Shown piece by piece: positions 34,199 to 45,941 of a DNA stretch of 64,000 nucleotides. The first letter of the stretch is position 1. Every line of letters begins with the position of its first letter. This stretch comes from Entoloma clypeatum. Its lineage: Eukaryota; Basidiomycota; Agaricomycetes; Agaricales; Entolomataceae. The notes under the pieces were generated by a model. It had not been told where the DNA came from. It did no database searches and saw only the letters and a program-made list of their open reading frames with translations. The translations under genes and the position numbers were made by a program. The stretch is from contig OY751491.1 in assembly GCA_963565915.1 (NCBI GenBank), positions 2,542,001-2,606,000 of the forward strand, read 5' to 3'.

Positions 34199-37100
34199 AT
34201 GCCGAAATCGAAGACGCCGACTCCGCAGGAGCTGTATAGAGCGAGGAAGCAGAGGGAAGAGCAGGAGAGGTTGGCATACCTTCCACCTGGCCTTTACAAC
34301 CATGGAAACACCTGCTTCATGAACTCCGTCCTCCAAGGGGTGCGTGCACTTACCGTGGTCATTGAGCGCTCCGAGATATCGATCCTAAATGGTTCCAGCT
34401 AATAGCAACCCGCCTCCTCTCTGATCTGGCACAATTTCAGCCGATACCAAAGCACATCCAGCGACATCCCAATTCTCTTGCCTCCCGCAAATCACCACTT
34501 CTGACCAATGCTCATGAACTGGGAGCCGAGTTTGAGCGGCCCTGGGTCAACGCCATGCCAATCGGCGACGTCCTTCTCGATCTACTGCTAACTGCATGGA
34601 GTAGTCAAATGCGGCGGCGCAGGGAAATTGGGAGCCCAAAGTGAGCATGGTGGAATTCAATCCACCTCGCAATCTCAAGTCAAACGACTCTCAATGAGTG
34701 TTTTCTAGACCATTACTAGGCGTTCTAGGTCGGAAGCACGACCAATATCTGGACTTCGCACAGCAAGATGCACACGAGTTTTTGCGTATTCTGCTGGATG
34801 CTACGCGGATGGAAGAACTGGATGCTAGTGCCTTCCCAGAATACCTTGAACGCTACTGATTTTTCCGAAACAGGTCATCAAGCAGCGCCAGCCTCCACGG
34901 CAAGACCTCAGGAGACGACGTCGGACCACGATAACCCCTTCTTTGCATCGTTCGGATGCCGAATCATCCGAAATACAAGAAGAAGACAAGCTCATATCCC
35001 TGGCGGACATGGTCTTTGGCGGCAAGCTTACGAGCATTTTGGTATGCCAGAAATGCAAGCACGTCTCTCAGACATCTGAGGATTTCAACGACCTCAGTCT
35101 CAGTCTCAAGGCCGAAGATTATCGTCTCCGGAAACGCGAACGCTTCATGAACTTCGCCAAACGGCTCACGGTTTTCCCTGCTGCCGCGTTCTCACTAGGC
35201 ACCGATGTGCCTCGTTCATCGTCTGTGCCTCCAAGGCCGACGGGGCAAGACGTCCAGCAACTTGACGGACAGAACGGACATGTATCTGATCCTCGTAGGA
35301 AGAGTCTGGATATCATTCCAGATCAGCAAGGTAGAGTGTTACAGGAAGATTCCTCGACCGCGGGTAATGCCTTTCCTCAAGCTATACCTACCGGAGTTTT
35401 TATGGATGCTGGAAAGCATACAGAGGTCCCGTCCTTGGTGCCAAAAGGCGAAAAGAAGCAGAAAGAGAAGAAAGAGAGGGACAATTGGGCGAAACTTGGG
35501 AGGAGAATCAGCTTAACTGTGGGGTTGAGCAAGGCGCTCAAGGAAGCAAAGGATCGCGGTGACACAACAAGCCCCGACACCTCACGTCCTTCCTTTCAGT
35601 CCGGTGTTTCATGGATCCAGACGAATGAAGATGCTGCATTGACTGGTAAGAACGGCTCCGCTCCAACAGCAGTGGAAACCAATATTTCCGAAGCCGCCTC
35701 TTGTTCTACGCCTGCAATTATCCTATCACGTCCTCCTTCACCACCCAACTTTGAAGAGAGTTTCATCTCTCGTGCATCATCCCCGTTTTTTCCACCTCGG
35801 CCTTCGTCTCGTGATTACTCTCAACCTGTTCGCTCAAAGTCTCCGAAACCCCCGAAACCCTCCCGTGGAGAAATGGAGTATTTGCGGGCGATTCTTGCTG
35901 ATACTACGTCACCTTCGAACATCCATTTTCATCTGTTCAGGCCAAATGCACAACAAAACGAAAATCTCTGGCTGAGTATGGATCACTTTTCCGGAATAGA
36001 AGAGTGCCTGCGGATATTCACATCTGTGGAGGTTTTAGATGGGGAGAATATGGTGGGTTGCCGTCGATGTTGGAAGATCGCCAATGGCGCCTACTCTGCG
36101 CAATCTATTCCCGACGAGGACGAAGATTCAGACAGTGCGGACAGTAACCTAGGCGATGCACCGGAAGCAATACAGAAGGCGGGGACAGTTTTCGGTGGAC
36201 CCGTACTGGCACCTTTACCATTAGCTCCTCCCTCCACACATATACCGACCTCACTTTCATCCCCAACTATCGCACTGTACTCACACCCAAATAACGGCGA
36301 CCGCCGGTCCGTGTCGTCGTTACCAGAAGCACCAACCGAGGTAGATTCAGTACCGGATCAGTCATCAAAGACGCTTACACCCTTTGAGAGCTCCACCTTG
36401 CCAGACACCATCCCTTCCCTCCCTCGATATCCTTCTGAGACATCGGCACACAGCTCGGATTATGCACCGATACCGATAGACCATTCCATGGCCTCACTGC
36501 CCTCAGGTTCACAGATGCATGCTATGGAAAGAACGGTTTCCCTGGGTCGACTTGATCTCCATCTTTCACCGCGTCTCACGACGGATGCTCTAACAGTACC
36601 AAATGCACGGCGCCACCAGTCAAGTATGGAAGAGACGGATGAGAGCTCTGCGGAGAGCGAAGCATCGATGGCCTCATCAGTATCTCAAGGAACTGACCAC
36701 AATACCCCATCGCAGGGTCCCCGCAAATCCTCCCGGTCCAAACCCAAACCCGTGATCATGCGACCAGCATACAAACGTTATCTCATTGGAACCCCGCCGC
36801 CTGTTTTGGTGATACATTTGAAAAGATTTCAGCAGCTGTCGAAAGCGCCGTTGATGTCGTTCTCGTATGGCTTCAAAAAATTGGACGATTACGTGACGTT
36901 CCCAGAGTTTCTCGACCTGGCGCCATACCTTGCCCCGAAGAAGAAGGACTTCGGCTTGGGTGACAACAATACGTCTTCCGCCGAGAAGCGGTCGAAGAAG
37001 AGGGAGAAGGCAAAGTGTATGTATCGTCTGTATGCGGTTGTGGTGCATATTGGCAATATGGTGCTTGTTTTGTGTCGTCTTATGTCGTATGCAAGATTAC

Positions 37101-37326
37101 TGATATCGTATCCATTGACCAGCTCGGTGGCCATTATATAGCGTATACGGCTCTACCAGATAGCCAGCCTTTGGAGAGGCATCCGTCGACTCTTTCGGAC
37201 GAAAAACGCGGCCCATCTAAGCAGCCTCGACAGTGGGCTTATATCAGCGACACTGTCGTCCGACTCACTACCTTGGAGGAGGTCCTTAAAGCTAAGGCCT
37301 ACATCTGCATGTATGAGCGGATATGA
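34199..37326 (+). CDS. ubiquitin-specific protease (USP/UBP family)
   Basis: Cysteine deubiquitinase. The start at 34199 gives MPKSKTPTPQELYRARKQRE, then the Cys box PPGLYNHGNTCFMNSVLQGLIATRLL (intron 34340-34398 inside). The Gln/Asp box DFAQQDAHEFLRILLDATRMEELD follows. The zinc-like pair ILVCQKCKHVSQTSEDFNDLSL and a matching MVGCRRCWKIANG bracket an insert of about 300 residues that is rich in Ser/Pro and basic near its start. The His box is YRLYAVVVHIGNM-LGGHYIAYTALPD and the end is WAYISDTVVRLTTLEEVLKAKAYICMYERI. The join ELD to VIKQRQPP appears to use a GC donor at 34824. Catalytic Cys, His and Asp/Asn regions are all present. Substrate and exact orthologue are uncertain. Confidence 0.93.
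34824..34873 (+). other. possible GC-AG intron in the USP gene
   Basis: The join GAT|gctagt...gaaacag|GTCATC gives RMEELDVIKQRQPP in the right frame. The unspliced frame hits a stop (CGCTACTGA). The only GT nearby (34828) gives the wrong phase. Confidence 0.55.
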
Positions 37327-37579
37327 ACCTAGACTGAATGTTTGAACGGGACCATTAATATTCGTTACTTTGGATTTCATCTCGATCGGCGTTGGACACT
37401 TTTTCTAACGGTCGGACTTTGTACTGTTCAGCTAATGAAAGTTATTACCATCGAATCCAAAGCGAGAGATTTTGTTATTGCTCTGCATGAAACCGTAAAA
37501 TTGTATTATACAGTGTTATTGATAGGTTTGTGGATATATGGATGTAATTGTTATGGAAAAAGCTACTGATAGATCTCCT

Positions 37580-39339
37580 TTATATTTCTATTTCATCTCC
37601 GAAAGGGTCCCAAACCTCGCCTGGTTTAAGAACTGGCTTCACCCAGACCTCTTCAGTCTTATCTTTTTCATCCTCATGAGTCCTGCCCTTCTCCGCTAGC
37701 TGATCGACTTCTTCCGACTCACTCTCATCTTTAGTGCACATCCATTCCTGCTTTTTGAGCTTGTCCATTCGTTTCTGCACACGCTCCAGGCGAAGGCGCT
37801 GCCATGGCGCGTGAAGAGGGGCAGGTGTAGGCGCAGCTTTCGACAGGGAGGACAACACTGATGCCTGATATGGTTCATGAGAAAACATAGAGATGACCGA
37901 GGCCGGGGAACTAGCGACGGGCGACGAAGACACAGGGGAGGATGAAGGACAATGAACGAGGCCTGGTGTTGATCTGAGAATAGCGTTATCGTCGTCTGAC
38001 TCAGACGTATCGCTCTGTGTGAACTTCCAGCGCTGATTGTGCTGGTGTAACATCCTTAGATATATGGCAAAGGCGTTGTGTACGTTGTACTTCGAGGGTG
38101 GGATCGTGGCGTGCAAGTCTTCTTCTTCCTCTTCAATATCCTCTTCTTCGTTATCGTTCACCTCGTGATCTGCTTCACCATCTACATCTTCCTGCACATC
38201 GGAATTCTCTTGAAAAACACCACAGGACGATGCGTCCCCGTATTCACCATATTCATCATCAGAGTCGTCAGAGTCCTCTTCGGTGTTGATAACTTTGGAG
38301 GAAGAAAGGGCGGATACAGTTGCAGAAGCTCTCGCGCGCGGAATTTTTTTGGCGTTGGCTGGGACCGGAAATTTGTGTGATGGAAGTGAGAACACAGGTC
38401 GAGGCAGTAGGGGAGGGGAAGGTGGGAGAAGTCGCACGCGGCCGCGTGCTTGGAAGATGTATGGTGTATTAGATATACCAGAACGCCGAGGCAGCGGGCC
38501 AGTGTTCATGGTTATATGAATAGCTGTCGTGGTGTCATGGTGCTGCGGGAGTTTTATTTCAGAGATGAGAGGGGTCACACGTATGGTAATCAACGCACAT
38601 AGGTGATGGCTCGGGCTAGATCCCCACCTTTCGACCATGCATGACCAAGAGTATACTCTTCCTCTGGCTGCCATGTCCAACCATCCCCTTCGTCAGCCTC
38701 CTCGGCAGTAACTTCAGAACCGGCTGTGGGTCGTGTCTGTGGGTCGTCATCGGCAAACAACGCGTCCTCGTCGATCTCGGGTCGATATCGACACGGATCC
38801 CTAGCAGTTGATAGCTTTACAGTAGTGAAGCCGCTCTTGATGTGACCAGGCTTATACGTCTGGCTATACAGGGTCACCTTCTTCTGGATTTCGAACAAAT
38901 GTCTGTCCTCTTTCCGATCGCTGCACCCAGCTCCGAAGAGGAATGCGATGAGGCAACGCAGTTGGACAAAAGTATAATTGAGCGGAACCTGGACGATCCT
39001 ATAGATGCCACCGAGTCGGGGAGACAATCCAGGGCGAACAAACTGGAAACGAAGTGGGAGATGCTTAGAGAAGGATGTGGGTGGTGGAAGCGAGTGTGTC
39101 AGGGCCTGTCTACGTTTGCGACCAAATGGATTTGAGGGGGAATCTGAGGGGCGCGGTGGGTAGGGGGTCCCAGTGAAGGGCGTGCGTGACAGTGGTGACG
39201 ATTTGTTGGCTAAGGGAGTTTGCGGAATGGACAGCATGCGCCGTTTGATGGGCGGCTCGCTGTCGTCTCGATTCCCACCATAATTCGAGTCGTTCTCGCG
39301 GTCTGCAACGGCGAGGTCGAGAGTTCGTTTTGGCGCCAT
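37580..39339 (-). CDS. protein with possible pRiA4b ORF3-like domain and acidic region
   Basis: Two exons: 39339-38599 and 38542-37580. An intron at 38543-38598 (gtgcgt...ccgcag) joins DLARAITY to HHDTTTAIHITMNTGPLPRR, so the two long frames are one gene. Exon 1 begins MAPKRTLDLAVADREND, a basic/Ser-Pro leader, then LPLRFQFVRPGLSPRLGGIYRIVQVPLNYTFVQLRCLIAFLFG, resembling the plasmid pRiA4b ORF3-like (MM3350) fold, and TYKPGHIKSGFTTVKLSTARDPCRY. Exon 2 has ISNTPYIFQARGRVRLLPP, a strongly acidic stretch (ADHEVNDNEEEDIEEEEEDL) and a C-terminal coiled segment (WQRLRLERVQKRMDKLKKQEW). Probably nuclear from composition. Function unknown; the domain call is tentative. Confidence 0.75.
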
Positions 39340-39758
39340 CTTGGACGGCTGGCAAGTCAACGAACTGTGACAAGCTTCGAGTCACGATGTGACCGATCGT
39401 GTTTAGGCACGTGCCCCAGCTCTAAACTACATCCGAAAGGGTTGAACTCAGTCAGTAGTCTATATCGGGACATTCGGTCCCACGCCTCATACTGTACCTC
39501 TGTCCTGTACTCGTCGTTGTACTACATCTCTGTCTATTTTCATCCGTTTGTCCCCCTGCCCGCTGTCTCGGCTGTCCCTCCTACAGCGGGTTGCGGTCGT
39601 TGAGCGAAAATCCGACCCTTGGTTTCCATTCCGTCTGCGACAACGAAGGTGATTGCACCGTTTTCTCGCCCAGGTTTTCCCTGCTGACCCTTTACGTCTC
39701 AGGTTGTGGGATCCTTGTTGAACCGAGTTCGCCATGCCGTCTCTCGGGACAACGAGGA
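39340..39758. other. intergenic region before the FAD oxidase cluster
   Basis: No gene is seen. The second half (39637-39758) is a copy of 43318-43440 upstream of oxidase copy 2, with CGTTTTCTCGCCCAG and CGAGTTCGCCATG shared, so it is probably a duplicated promoter. Confidence 0.55.
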
Positions 39759-39768
39759 ACATATAGCC
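39759..39768 (+). promoter_or_regulatory. TATA-like site of FAD oxidase copy 1
   Basis: ACATATAGCC precedes the signal-peptide ATG at 39801 by about 40 bp. In copy 2 the same place (43441-43454) has an expanded TATATATATATCC run. Confidence 0.4.
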
Positions 39769-39800
39769 TGAGCATGCCTACTTTGCCAATCAAGCCCACA

Positions 39801-41692
39801 ATGCCCTCTGTTGTGACATTCTTACTATTCCTTCTCACTGCCTGTTTTACTGTGTCTGCGGACCTGAGGAGTAGTCTGAAATCTCAGGGTATTGCCGCAA
39901 CGCTTCCAGGAGATTCGGGTTATGCCTCTGCTAGCAAAGCATGTGAGCTCGTTGTTTTGGCATTATCCAACATGATTTGACAGGGTGATAGTTAACTTGC
40001 GATTCACCTTTAAACCTGCCGCTATCACCTATCCGAAAACCCCCCAAGAAGTTTCCATCGTCGTCAAGATCGGCGCTGCGCAGAAACTGGCTGTAGTTGC
40101 GCGCAGTGGTGGCGTGAGTGATAAAATATTCTGAACCAAATCTCCATTCTGAATCAGCCAACAGCACAGCTACATTGCCAACGGCCTCGGGGGGAAAGAT
40201 GGTGCTCTCGTGGTCGACCTCCGGAATCTGAACAAGATAACTATCAACTCTTCTCAAGGGAGAGCTACCATCGAGCCAGGAAACCGGCTTGGGAAGGTCG
40301 CGACAGAACTTTTTAAAGCTGGGAGGGCCATCCCACTTGGCACATGTCCATATATTGGTTTTGGGGGACATTCAGGTACTGTTCCACCTGCTACGGTCAA
40401 CGTGGCTTTGGCTTTGACAGCATTCTCAGCATTTGGTGGGTTTGGCCCCACCTCGCGCATGTGGGGCCTCACACTTGACACCGTAACTGCTGTCAACGTC
40501 GTCCTTGCGAACGGCACGATCACAAGAGCCACCCAACAAAGCCATCCGGACCTGTTTTGGGTAAAAATGACCCTTTGTGACCCGAACGCTTGCTAATCAG
40601 AATCCTTTAAGGCCTTTCGTGGTTCAGCGCCGTCTTTCGGGATAACCACCTCAATTGAAGTCAAGACTTTTCCGGCACCAGCTTCTGCCACCATCTTCCA
40701 GTATGACTGGGTTCTTAAGGCAGCTGACGCCGCCAAGGGGATTTCTGTGTTCCAAACATTCGTCCAGAGCGATATCCCTCCACAACTGGGAGCAGAAATT
40801 GATATCGGTCAAGGTTGGGCATCAGGCACGGTTATCTTTACACTGACAGGCGGATGGTATGGAGCCAAAGGCGGCCTGAAAGGCATCTTATCTCCTCTAC
40901 TGTCTCAGTTGCCGAAGAATCCAGTGGTTAACCTCAATACGGGGACTTACCTCAGTAGCGTGGCTTTCCTGGGAGGCGGATCCTTGGACACAACAAAGCC
41001 AGATACGACCGATTCATTCTATACCAAATCGTTGATGACCCCACAAAGTTCACCCATGTCGTTCGACGCTATCAACGCCTTCATTGGTTATCTCGCGGAT
41101 CGGGGCCAATCTTCTAACTTGGTTTGTCTAGGCCATTGCTCAGCGGAGTGGACCCATGGTTGATCCTTAATCAGACATGGTTTGTTCAAGTGGAGCTATA
41201 CGGCGGCAGAAATTCAGCAATCAATAGCATTGCTGCAGATGCGACAGCTTTTCCACACCGAAGCTCCACGTTCAACATCCAATTCTATGCTTCATCCCCT
41301 AACTACATTCCACCGTTTCCGCAAAGTGGCTTTTCGTTCGTGAATGGTGAGTCAAAGCCGTGTCTGATCCACCAACTACTTGAACCAAAAATAGGAATGG
41401 TAAATAGCATCGTTGCCAACAGCCCTCAAAATTGGTCCTATGGGTAAGTCCTTCTACCCAGTCTGCCTAGGACGGTCAGCGCTCGAACCAACGCCTGTAG
41501 AGCCTATAACAATTACATCGACGACAAACTCCCAGATTGTAGGTTTATTTCTATTGTTATGTTAAAACATCTGAGAGATTGTTCTCAGGGCAAGCTCGCT
41601 ACTATGGTGTTAATTATGCACGTCTCCGATCTTTGAAAGCCAAATATGATCCCAAAGATACCTTCACCTTCCCTACGGCCATTGAGGAATAG
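39801..41692 (+). CDS. secreted FAD-linked oxidase (BBE type), copy 1
   Basis: Oxidase of the berberine-bridge/glucooligosaccharide oxidase group, with flavin bound twice. The signal peptide is MPSVVTFLLFLLTACFTVSA. The FAD_binding_4 half has LPGDSGYASASKAFNLRFTFKP, VVARSGGHSYIANGLGGK (His is the 8-alpha flavin link), GTCPYIGFGGHSAFGGFGPTSRMWGL (Cys is the second link) and TITRATQQSHPDLFW-AFRGSAPSFGI. The C-terminal BBE motif WQARYYGVNYARLRSLKAKYDP ends in KDTFTFPTAIEE at 41692. About eight short introns; the acceptor gatag near 40000 gives SKAFNLRF. An upstream ATG at 39774 in the same frame would add nine residues. Probable substrates are sugars or alcohols; this is not shown by sequence. 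Confidence 0.92.
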
Positions 41693-43317
41693 TCTCTGGA
41701 ACCACCGTTTTTCCCATTATCGCTTGGGACTGACCTGGTACTGACATTGCATTTTGGTGTGTATTCTCTGCTGTAGCACTTTCAATCATCCATCACCAGA
41801 ATGGTTCAAATGTAATTTTGGTTGCATGGTACAGTCGCTTACTGGTCAATGATCTTCCTCCGACTCCCTCGTTTAACTTGCTGAGGGTGCTCCGATGCTG
41901 TTCTAAGATATGATCAGGCTGACTAGTATGGGATATGGGAAACATATGCTATAATTGTGGGTTGACAATGTATAACCCCAGAACTTTTGAGATCCGCAAT
42001 CCTGAGAAGTTCAGAAGTCGCCCACAAAGATTTCAGCTTCCGAAAATGGACGATTAGTTTCCAACGAGCAATCCGATTGGCTCACAGCGATCACCAGCCA
42101 ATCAGATCTCCCTGGAAACGAGTTGCAAACAGACCCTATTGGTCATAATTGATGTGACAAAAGACCGAGAATCCGTGAAGATTGAGATACGAGTATGCAA
42201 GGCGAAAGGTGGGAGTCGGCCGATGTGTGGGTCATTGACTCTGTGTCCCTTCCTTTTCCTGATTGGTTGATAGGACATCGTGGTGGTTCGCAATGTTAAT
42301 TCACTCCCACATCGTCCAGACGACCCCGCCTACAAACCAGTTCGCGGCAACACTACAACTTTTCCCCAGTTTTATGGGCACCGGGATCAGGTCGTTGATA
42401 GGATATTCGGGCCTGCTTGAGCCAAGCTTAGGCGAATGTAGCTGACGCTTAGTTTCTCCACTCGCGGCAACACTATTCATCAATGTACAGTTATGTGGTG
42501 AGTAACTGTACTCGCATTTCCGCTCAACCGCGCAAGTGGACATGGGAAGGAGGCTACGGTTACCTAGTGCCACTGCTGGGCGACGTCGGCTAGCGTAACC
42601 AGTGTTTGCCGATGTAAGCAAAGTTCTTGAACACAACTTTGGAAAAGGAGGACAACAAATCCACCCGTGGCAAGGATGACCTGGATATTCACAGTGCTTC
42701 TGTAGGTACCAGTGGTCCCCCCTGTGTGATATCTACTTATCAAGTTAAATCCTTTTTGCCGCAGGTTGTCACACCTAGCCATTGCCATTGCGAATGGCGA
42801 CTTGACCTCCAGAAATTCTGCCCACAGCTAGTCTATTGTTGGGTGACTTGAGACGGTGCCCGTGATCGCAAGTTCATGACACGGGCCAGGCAATGGACTC
42901 TAAATCTCCCCAAGTCCACACGCGGCAGGTTTGTATATTCACAATGAAGTGCACCCTATCCATGGTCTGTTAATGACTTTGGGGAAATTTTCCCTCCGAT
43001 TCGCTCAATAGCCAATCACTTGAATCAGATCTCTCAAAATATCCTTTCAAACGAGCTGCAAACAGCCTCTCTACATGTATCAATTACTTCGGATCGGCGA
43101 GAATATCCTATGTACATGGATTGACGACCCAATGGAAAATGCGCACGAAAGTGCCGTCCTCGGGGACGGGTGATATGACCATTTGCCAGGTCGTGGTCGG
43201 CCTTTTTTTTTTTTTGAAAGAACGAGTCATTTCCGCCTGTTCGCGTTCGAAAAACTCGTGAGAGTGGTAACTGATGCCAGCTGTTCCATCCGTTGACCGG
43301 TCGCTTCGCATTCTCAC
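41693..43317. other. intergenic region between FAD oxidases 1 and 2
   Basis: About 1.6 kb without a supported gene. It holds an inverted CCAAT pair (42075-42103), a short duplicated patch with GAGTTGCAAACAG (42119) and GAGCTGCAAACAG (43055), and CGCGGCAACACTA twice (42343 and 42463). A poly-T run of about 14 lies at 43203-43216. No transposon ends were found. Confidence 0.5.
42075..42103. promoter_or_regulatory. inverted pair of CCAAT boxes
   Basis: GATTGGCT and AGCCAATC are perfect reverse complements separated by 13 bp. CCAAT boxes bind the HAP/NF-Y complex. They lie 370-400 bp downstream of oxidase 1 and 1.4 kb upstream of oxidase 2, so a role in either is uncertain. Confidence 0.5.
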
Positions 43318-43454
43318 ATCTGCCCTGCGACAACGAGGTGAGTGTACCGTTTTCTCGCCCAGCTTTTCCCTGCTAACCCTTTATGTTCCAGGTTGTGGTA
43401 GGACCGAGTTCGCCATGTCGTCACTCGGGACCACGAAGAACCTATATATATATC
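43318..43454 (+). promoter_or_regulatory. duplicated promoter of FAD oxidase copy 2
   Basis: This segment matches 39637-39768 upstream of copy 1. It ends with a TATATATATATCC run about 35 bp before the ATG at 43489. The match shows that the duplication included the 5' flank. Confidence 0.6.
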
Positions 43455-43488
43455 CTGAACATGTCCACTTCTACCAACCAAGCCCCCA

Positions 43489-45392
43489 ATGCTCCTTGTT
43501 GTGCCATTCTTGCTTCTCCTCATCACCTGTTTTACTGTGTCTGCGGACCTGAGGAGTAGTCTGAAATCTCAGGGTATTACCGCCACGCTTCCAGGAGATT
43601 CGGGTTATGCCTCTGCTAGCAAAGCATGTGAGCTCGTTGTTTTGGCATTATCCAACATGATTTGACAGGGTGATAGTTAATTTGCGATTCACCTTTAAAC
43701 CTGCCGCTATCACCTATCCGAAAACCCCCCAAGAAGTTTCCATCGTCGTCAAGATCGGCGCTGCGCAGAAACTGGCTGTAGTTGCGCGCAGTGGTGGCGT
43801 GAGTGATAAAATATTCTGAACCAAATATCCATTCTGAATCAGCCAACAGCACAGCTACATTGCCAACGGCCTCGGGGGGAAAGATGGTGCTCTCGTGGTC
43901 GACCTCCGGAATCTGAACAAGATAACTATCAACTCTTCTCAAGGGACAGCGACCATCGAGCCAGGAAACCGGCTTGGGAAGGTCGCGACAGAACTTTTTA
44001 AAGCTGGGAGGGCCATCCCACTTGGCGCATGTCCATATATTGGTTTTGGGGGACATTCAGGTACTGTTCTATCTGTTATGGTCAACATGACTTTGGCTTT
44101 GACATCATTCTCAGGTTCTGGTGGGCATGGCCCCACCTCGCGCATGTGGGGCCTCACACTTGACACCGTAACTGCTGTCAACGTCGTCCTTGCGAACGGC
44201 ACGATCACAAGAGCCACCCAACAAAGCCATCCGGACGTGTTCTGGGTAAAGACGACCCTTTGCGACCCGAACGCTTGCTAATCAGAATCCTCTAAGGCCT
44301 TTCGTGGTTCAGCGCCGTCTTTCGGGATAACCGCCTCAACCGAAGTTAAGACTTTTCCGGCGCCAGCTTCTGCCACCATCTTCCAGTATGACTGGGTTCT
44401 TAAGGCAGCTGACGCCGCCAAGGGGATTTCTGCGTTCCAAACATTCGTGCAAAGCAATATCCCTGCGCAATTGGGAGCAGAAATTGATATCCGTCGAGGT
44501 TCGGCATCGGGCACGGTTGCGTTTACCCTGACAGGTGGGTGGTATGGAGCCCAAGGCAACTTGAACAAAGTCCTATCTCCTCTACTGGCCGAGTTGCCGA
44601 AGAATCCAAAAGTTAAACTCGATGTGGGGAATTACCTCAGCAGCGCGGCTTCCCTTGCAGGCGGATCCTTGGACACCACGAAGCCAGATAGGACCGATTC
44701 GTTCTATGTTAAGTCATTGATGACCCCACAGAGTTCACCAATGTCGACCGCGGCTATCAATGCCTTGGTAGCGTATCTCGCAAGCCAGGGTTATTCTTCC
44801 AACTTGGTTTGTCGAGGGCATCACTCAGCAGAGTGGACCCATGGCTAACTCCTGTTCCTGGTCAGAAATGGTTTGTTCAAGTGAAGCTATTTGGCGGCAA
44901 GAATTCTGCAGTCAATAGTATTTCTGCAGAAGCGACAGCTTTTCCACACAGAAGCTCCACATTCAACATCCAATTCTATGCCTCATCCCCCAATTTCACT
45001 CCACCTTTTCCGCAAAGTGGCTTTTCGTTCGTGAATGGTGAGTCAAAGCCTGTGTCTGGTCCACCAACTATAGATTATGAACCGAAAATATAGGAATGGT
45101 AAATAGCATCGTCGCCAATAGCCCCAAAAATTGGCTCTACGAGTAAGTCCTTTCATCTAGCCCGTGTGGGACGGCCAGCGTTTTGAACCAAAGCCTGTAG
45201 AGCCTATAACAATTATATCGACGATAAAGTCTCAGACTGTAGGTTTATTCTCGTTATCATGATAATTCATCTGAGAAATTGTTCTCAGGGCAAACTCGCT
45301 ACTATGGTGCCAATTATGCACGTCTCCGATCTTTGAAAGCCAAGTATGATCCCAAAGATACCTTCAACTTCCCTACAGCCATCCAGAAATAG
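43489..45392 (+). CDS. secreted FAD-linked oxidase (BBE type), copy 2
   Basis: Tandem paralogue of copy 1. The signal peptide is MLLVVPFLLLLITCFTVSA. Sequence from about 43545 to 44440, introns included, is nearly identical to copy 1; the 3' half has diverged more. The flavin-linking His (RSGG-HSY, split by an intron) and Cys (GACPYIGFGGH) are kept. After GGH the glycine-rich loop differs: splicing at the cattctcag acceptor gives GGHSGSGGHGPTSRMWGL where copy 1 has GGHSAFGGFGPTSR. The C-terminal BBE motif ARYYGANYARLRSLKAKYDPKDTFNFP is intact and the stop is at 45390-45392. No frameshift or early stop was found, so it should encode a full protein; the loop change could affect flavin or substrate contact. 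Confidence 0.9.
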
Positions 45393-45941
45393 TCTTTAGA
45401 GTCACTGTATCCTGTGTTGTAGCTTCAATCGACGCACTTTTGCGACAACTCTGCAAGTACGTAAGCTGTATGTATCTCAGTGGCCGTGCTTTTCGATGAC
45501 TATCATTCCGGTAACTTGATTCAAAACTTTGGGCCGTCAGATTGCGGGCAACTAGACCGAGTACGAGACTACAACTCTATCCGTGCAGCAAAAGACGGTA
45601 AATTTCCAACCTCATTATTATGGCTGAAAGAACTACATATCAGGCAACTTCAGCCAGCTATCTTATGATTCTTAATTCGGGTTCACCTTGAGGCGCTCAA
45701 CTCCTTCAAGTTCCGAACCTTGACTACCATGAGCTAACGGCTGCACTGCTTTCAGACTCGGCCTCCGCCAGCACCGGCTTGCTGGATACGCGGTACTTTG
45801 TTTCAGCTACTAAGTATGGGCCCACAGCCTTGATGCAAATGCTTGATGTGCCGGCTTCATCACGCCGTTGGCGCTCAAACCCAGAGGAACTTGCTCAAAT
45901 AGCTGGACCATGGCATTGGTACTTCGGCCAAGAGTTCAAGA
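45393..45941. other. intergenic region between FAD oxidases 2 and 3
   Basis: About 550 bp with no recognised gene. A frame at 45779-46012 overlaps the start of copy 3 and looks accidental. The region does not match the promoter shared by copies 1 and 2. Confidence 0.45.

Noticed and set aside
37580..38680. Separate gene at 37580-38680
   Set aside because: The donor at 38598 and acceptor at 38543 join it cleanly to the upstream frame, giving a continuous DLARAITYHHDTTTAIHIT, so it is exon 2 of one gene.
43203..43216. Poly-T run as a retroposon tail
   Set aside because: No coding relic or target-site duplication was seen around it; it may be simple slippage.
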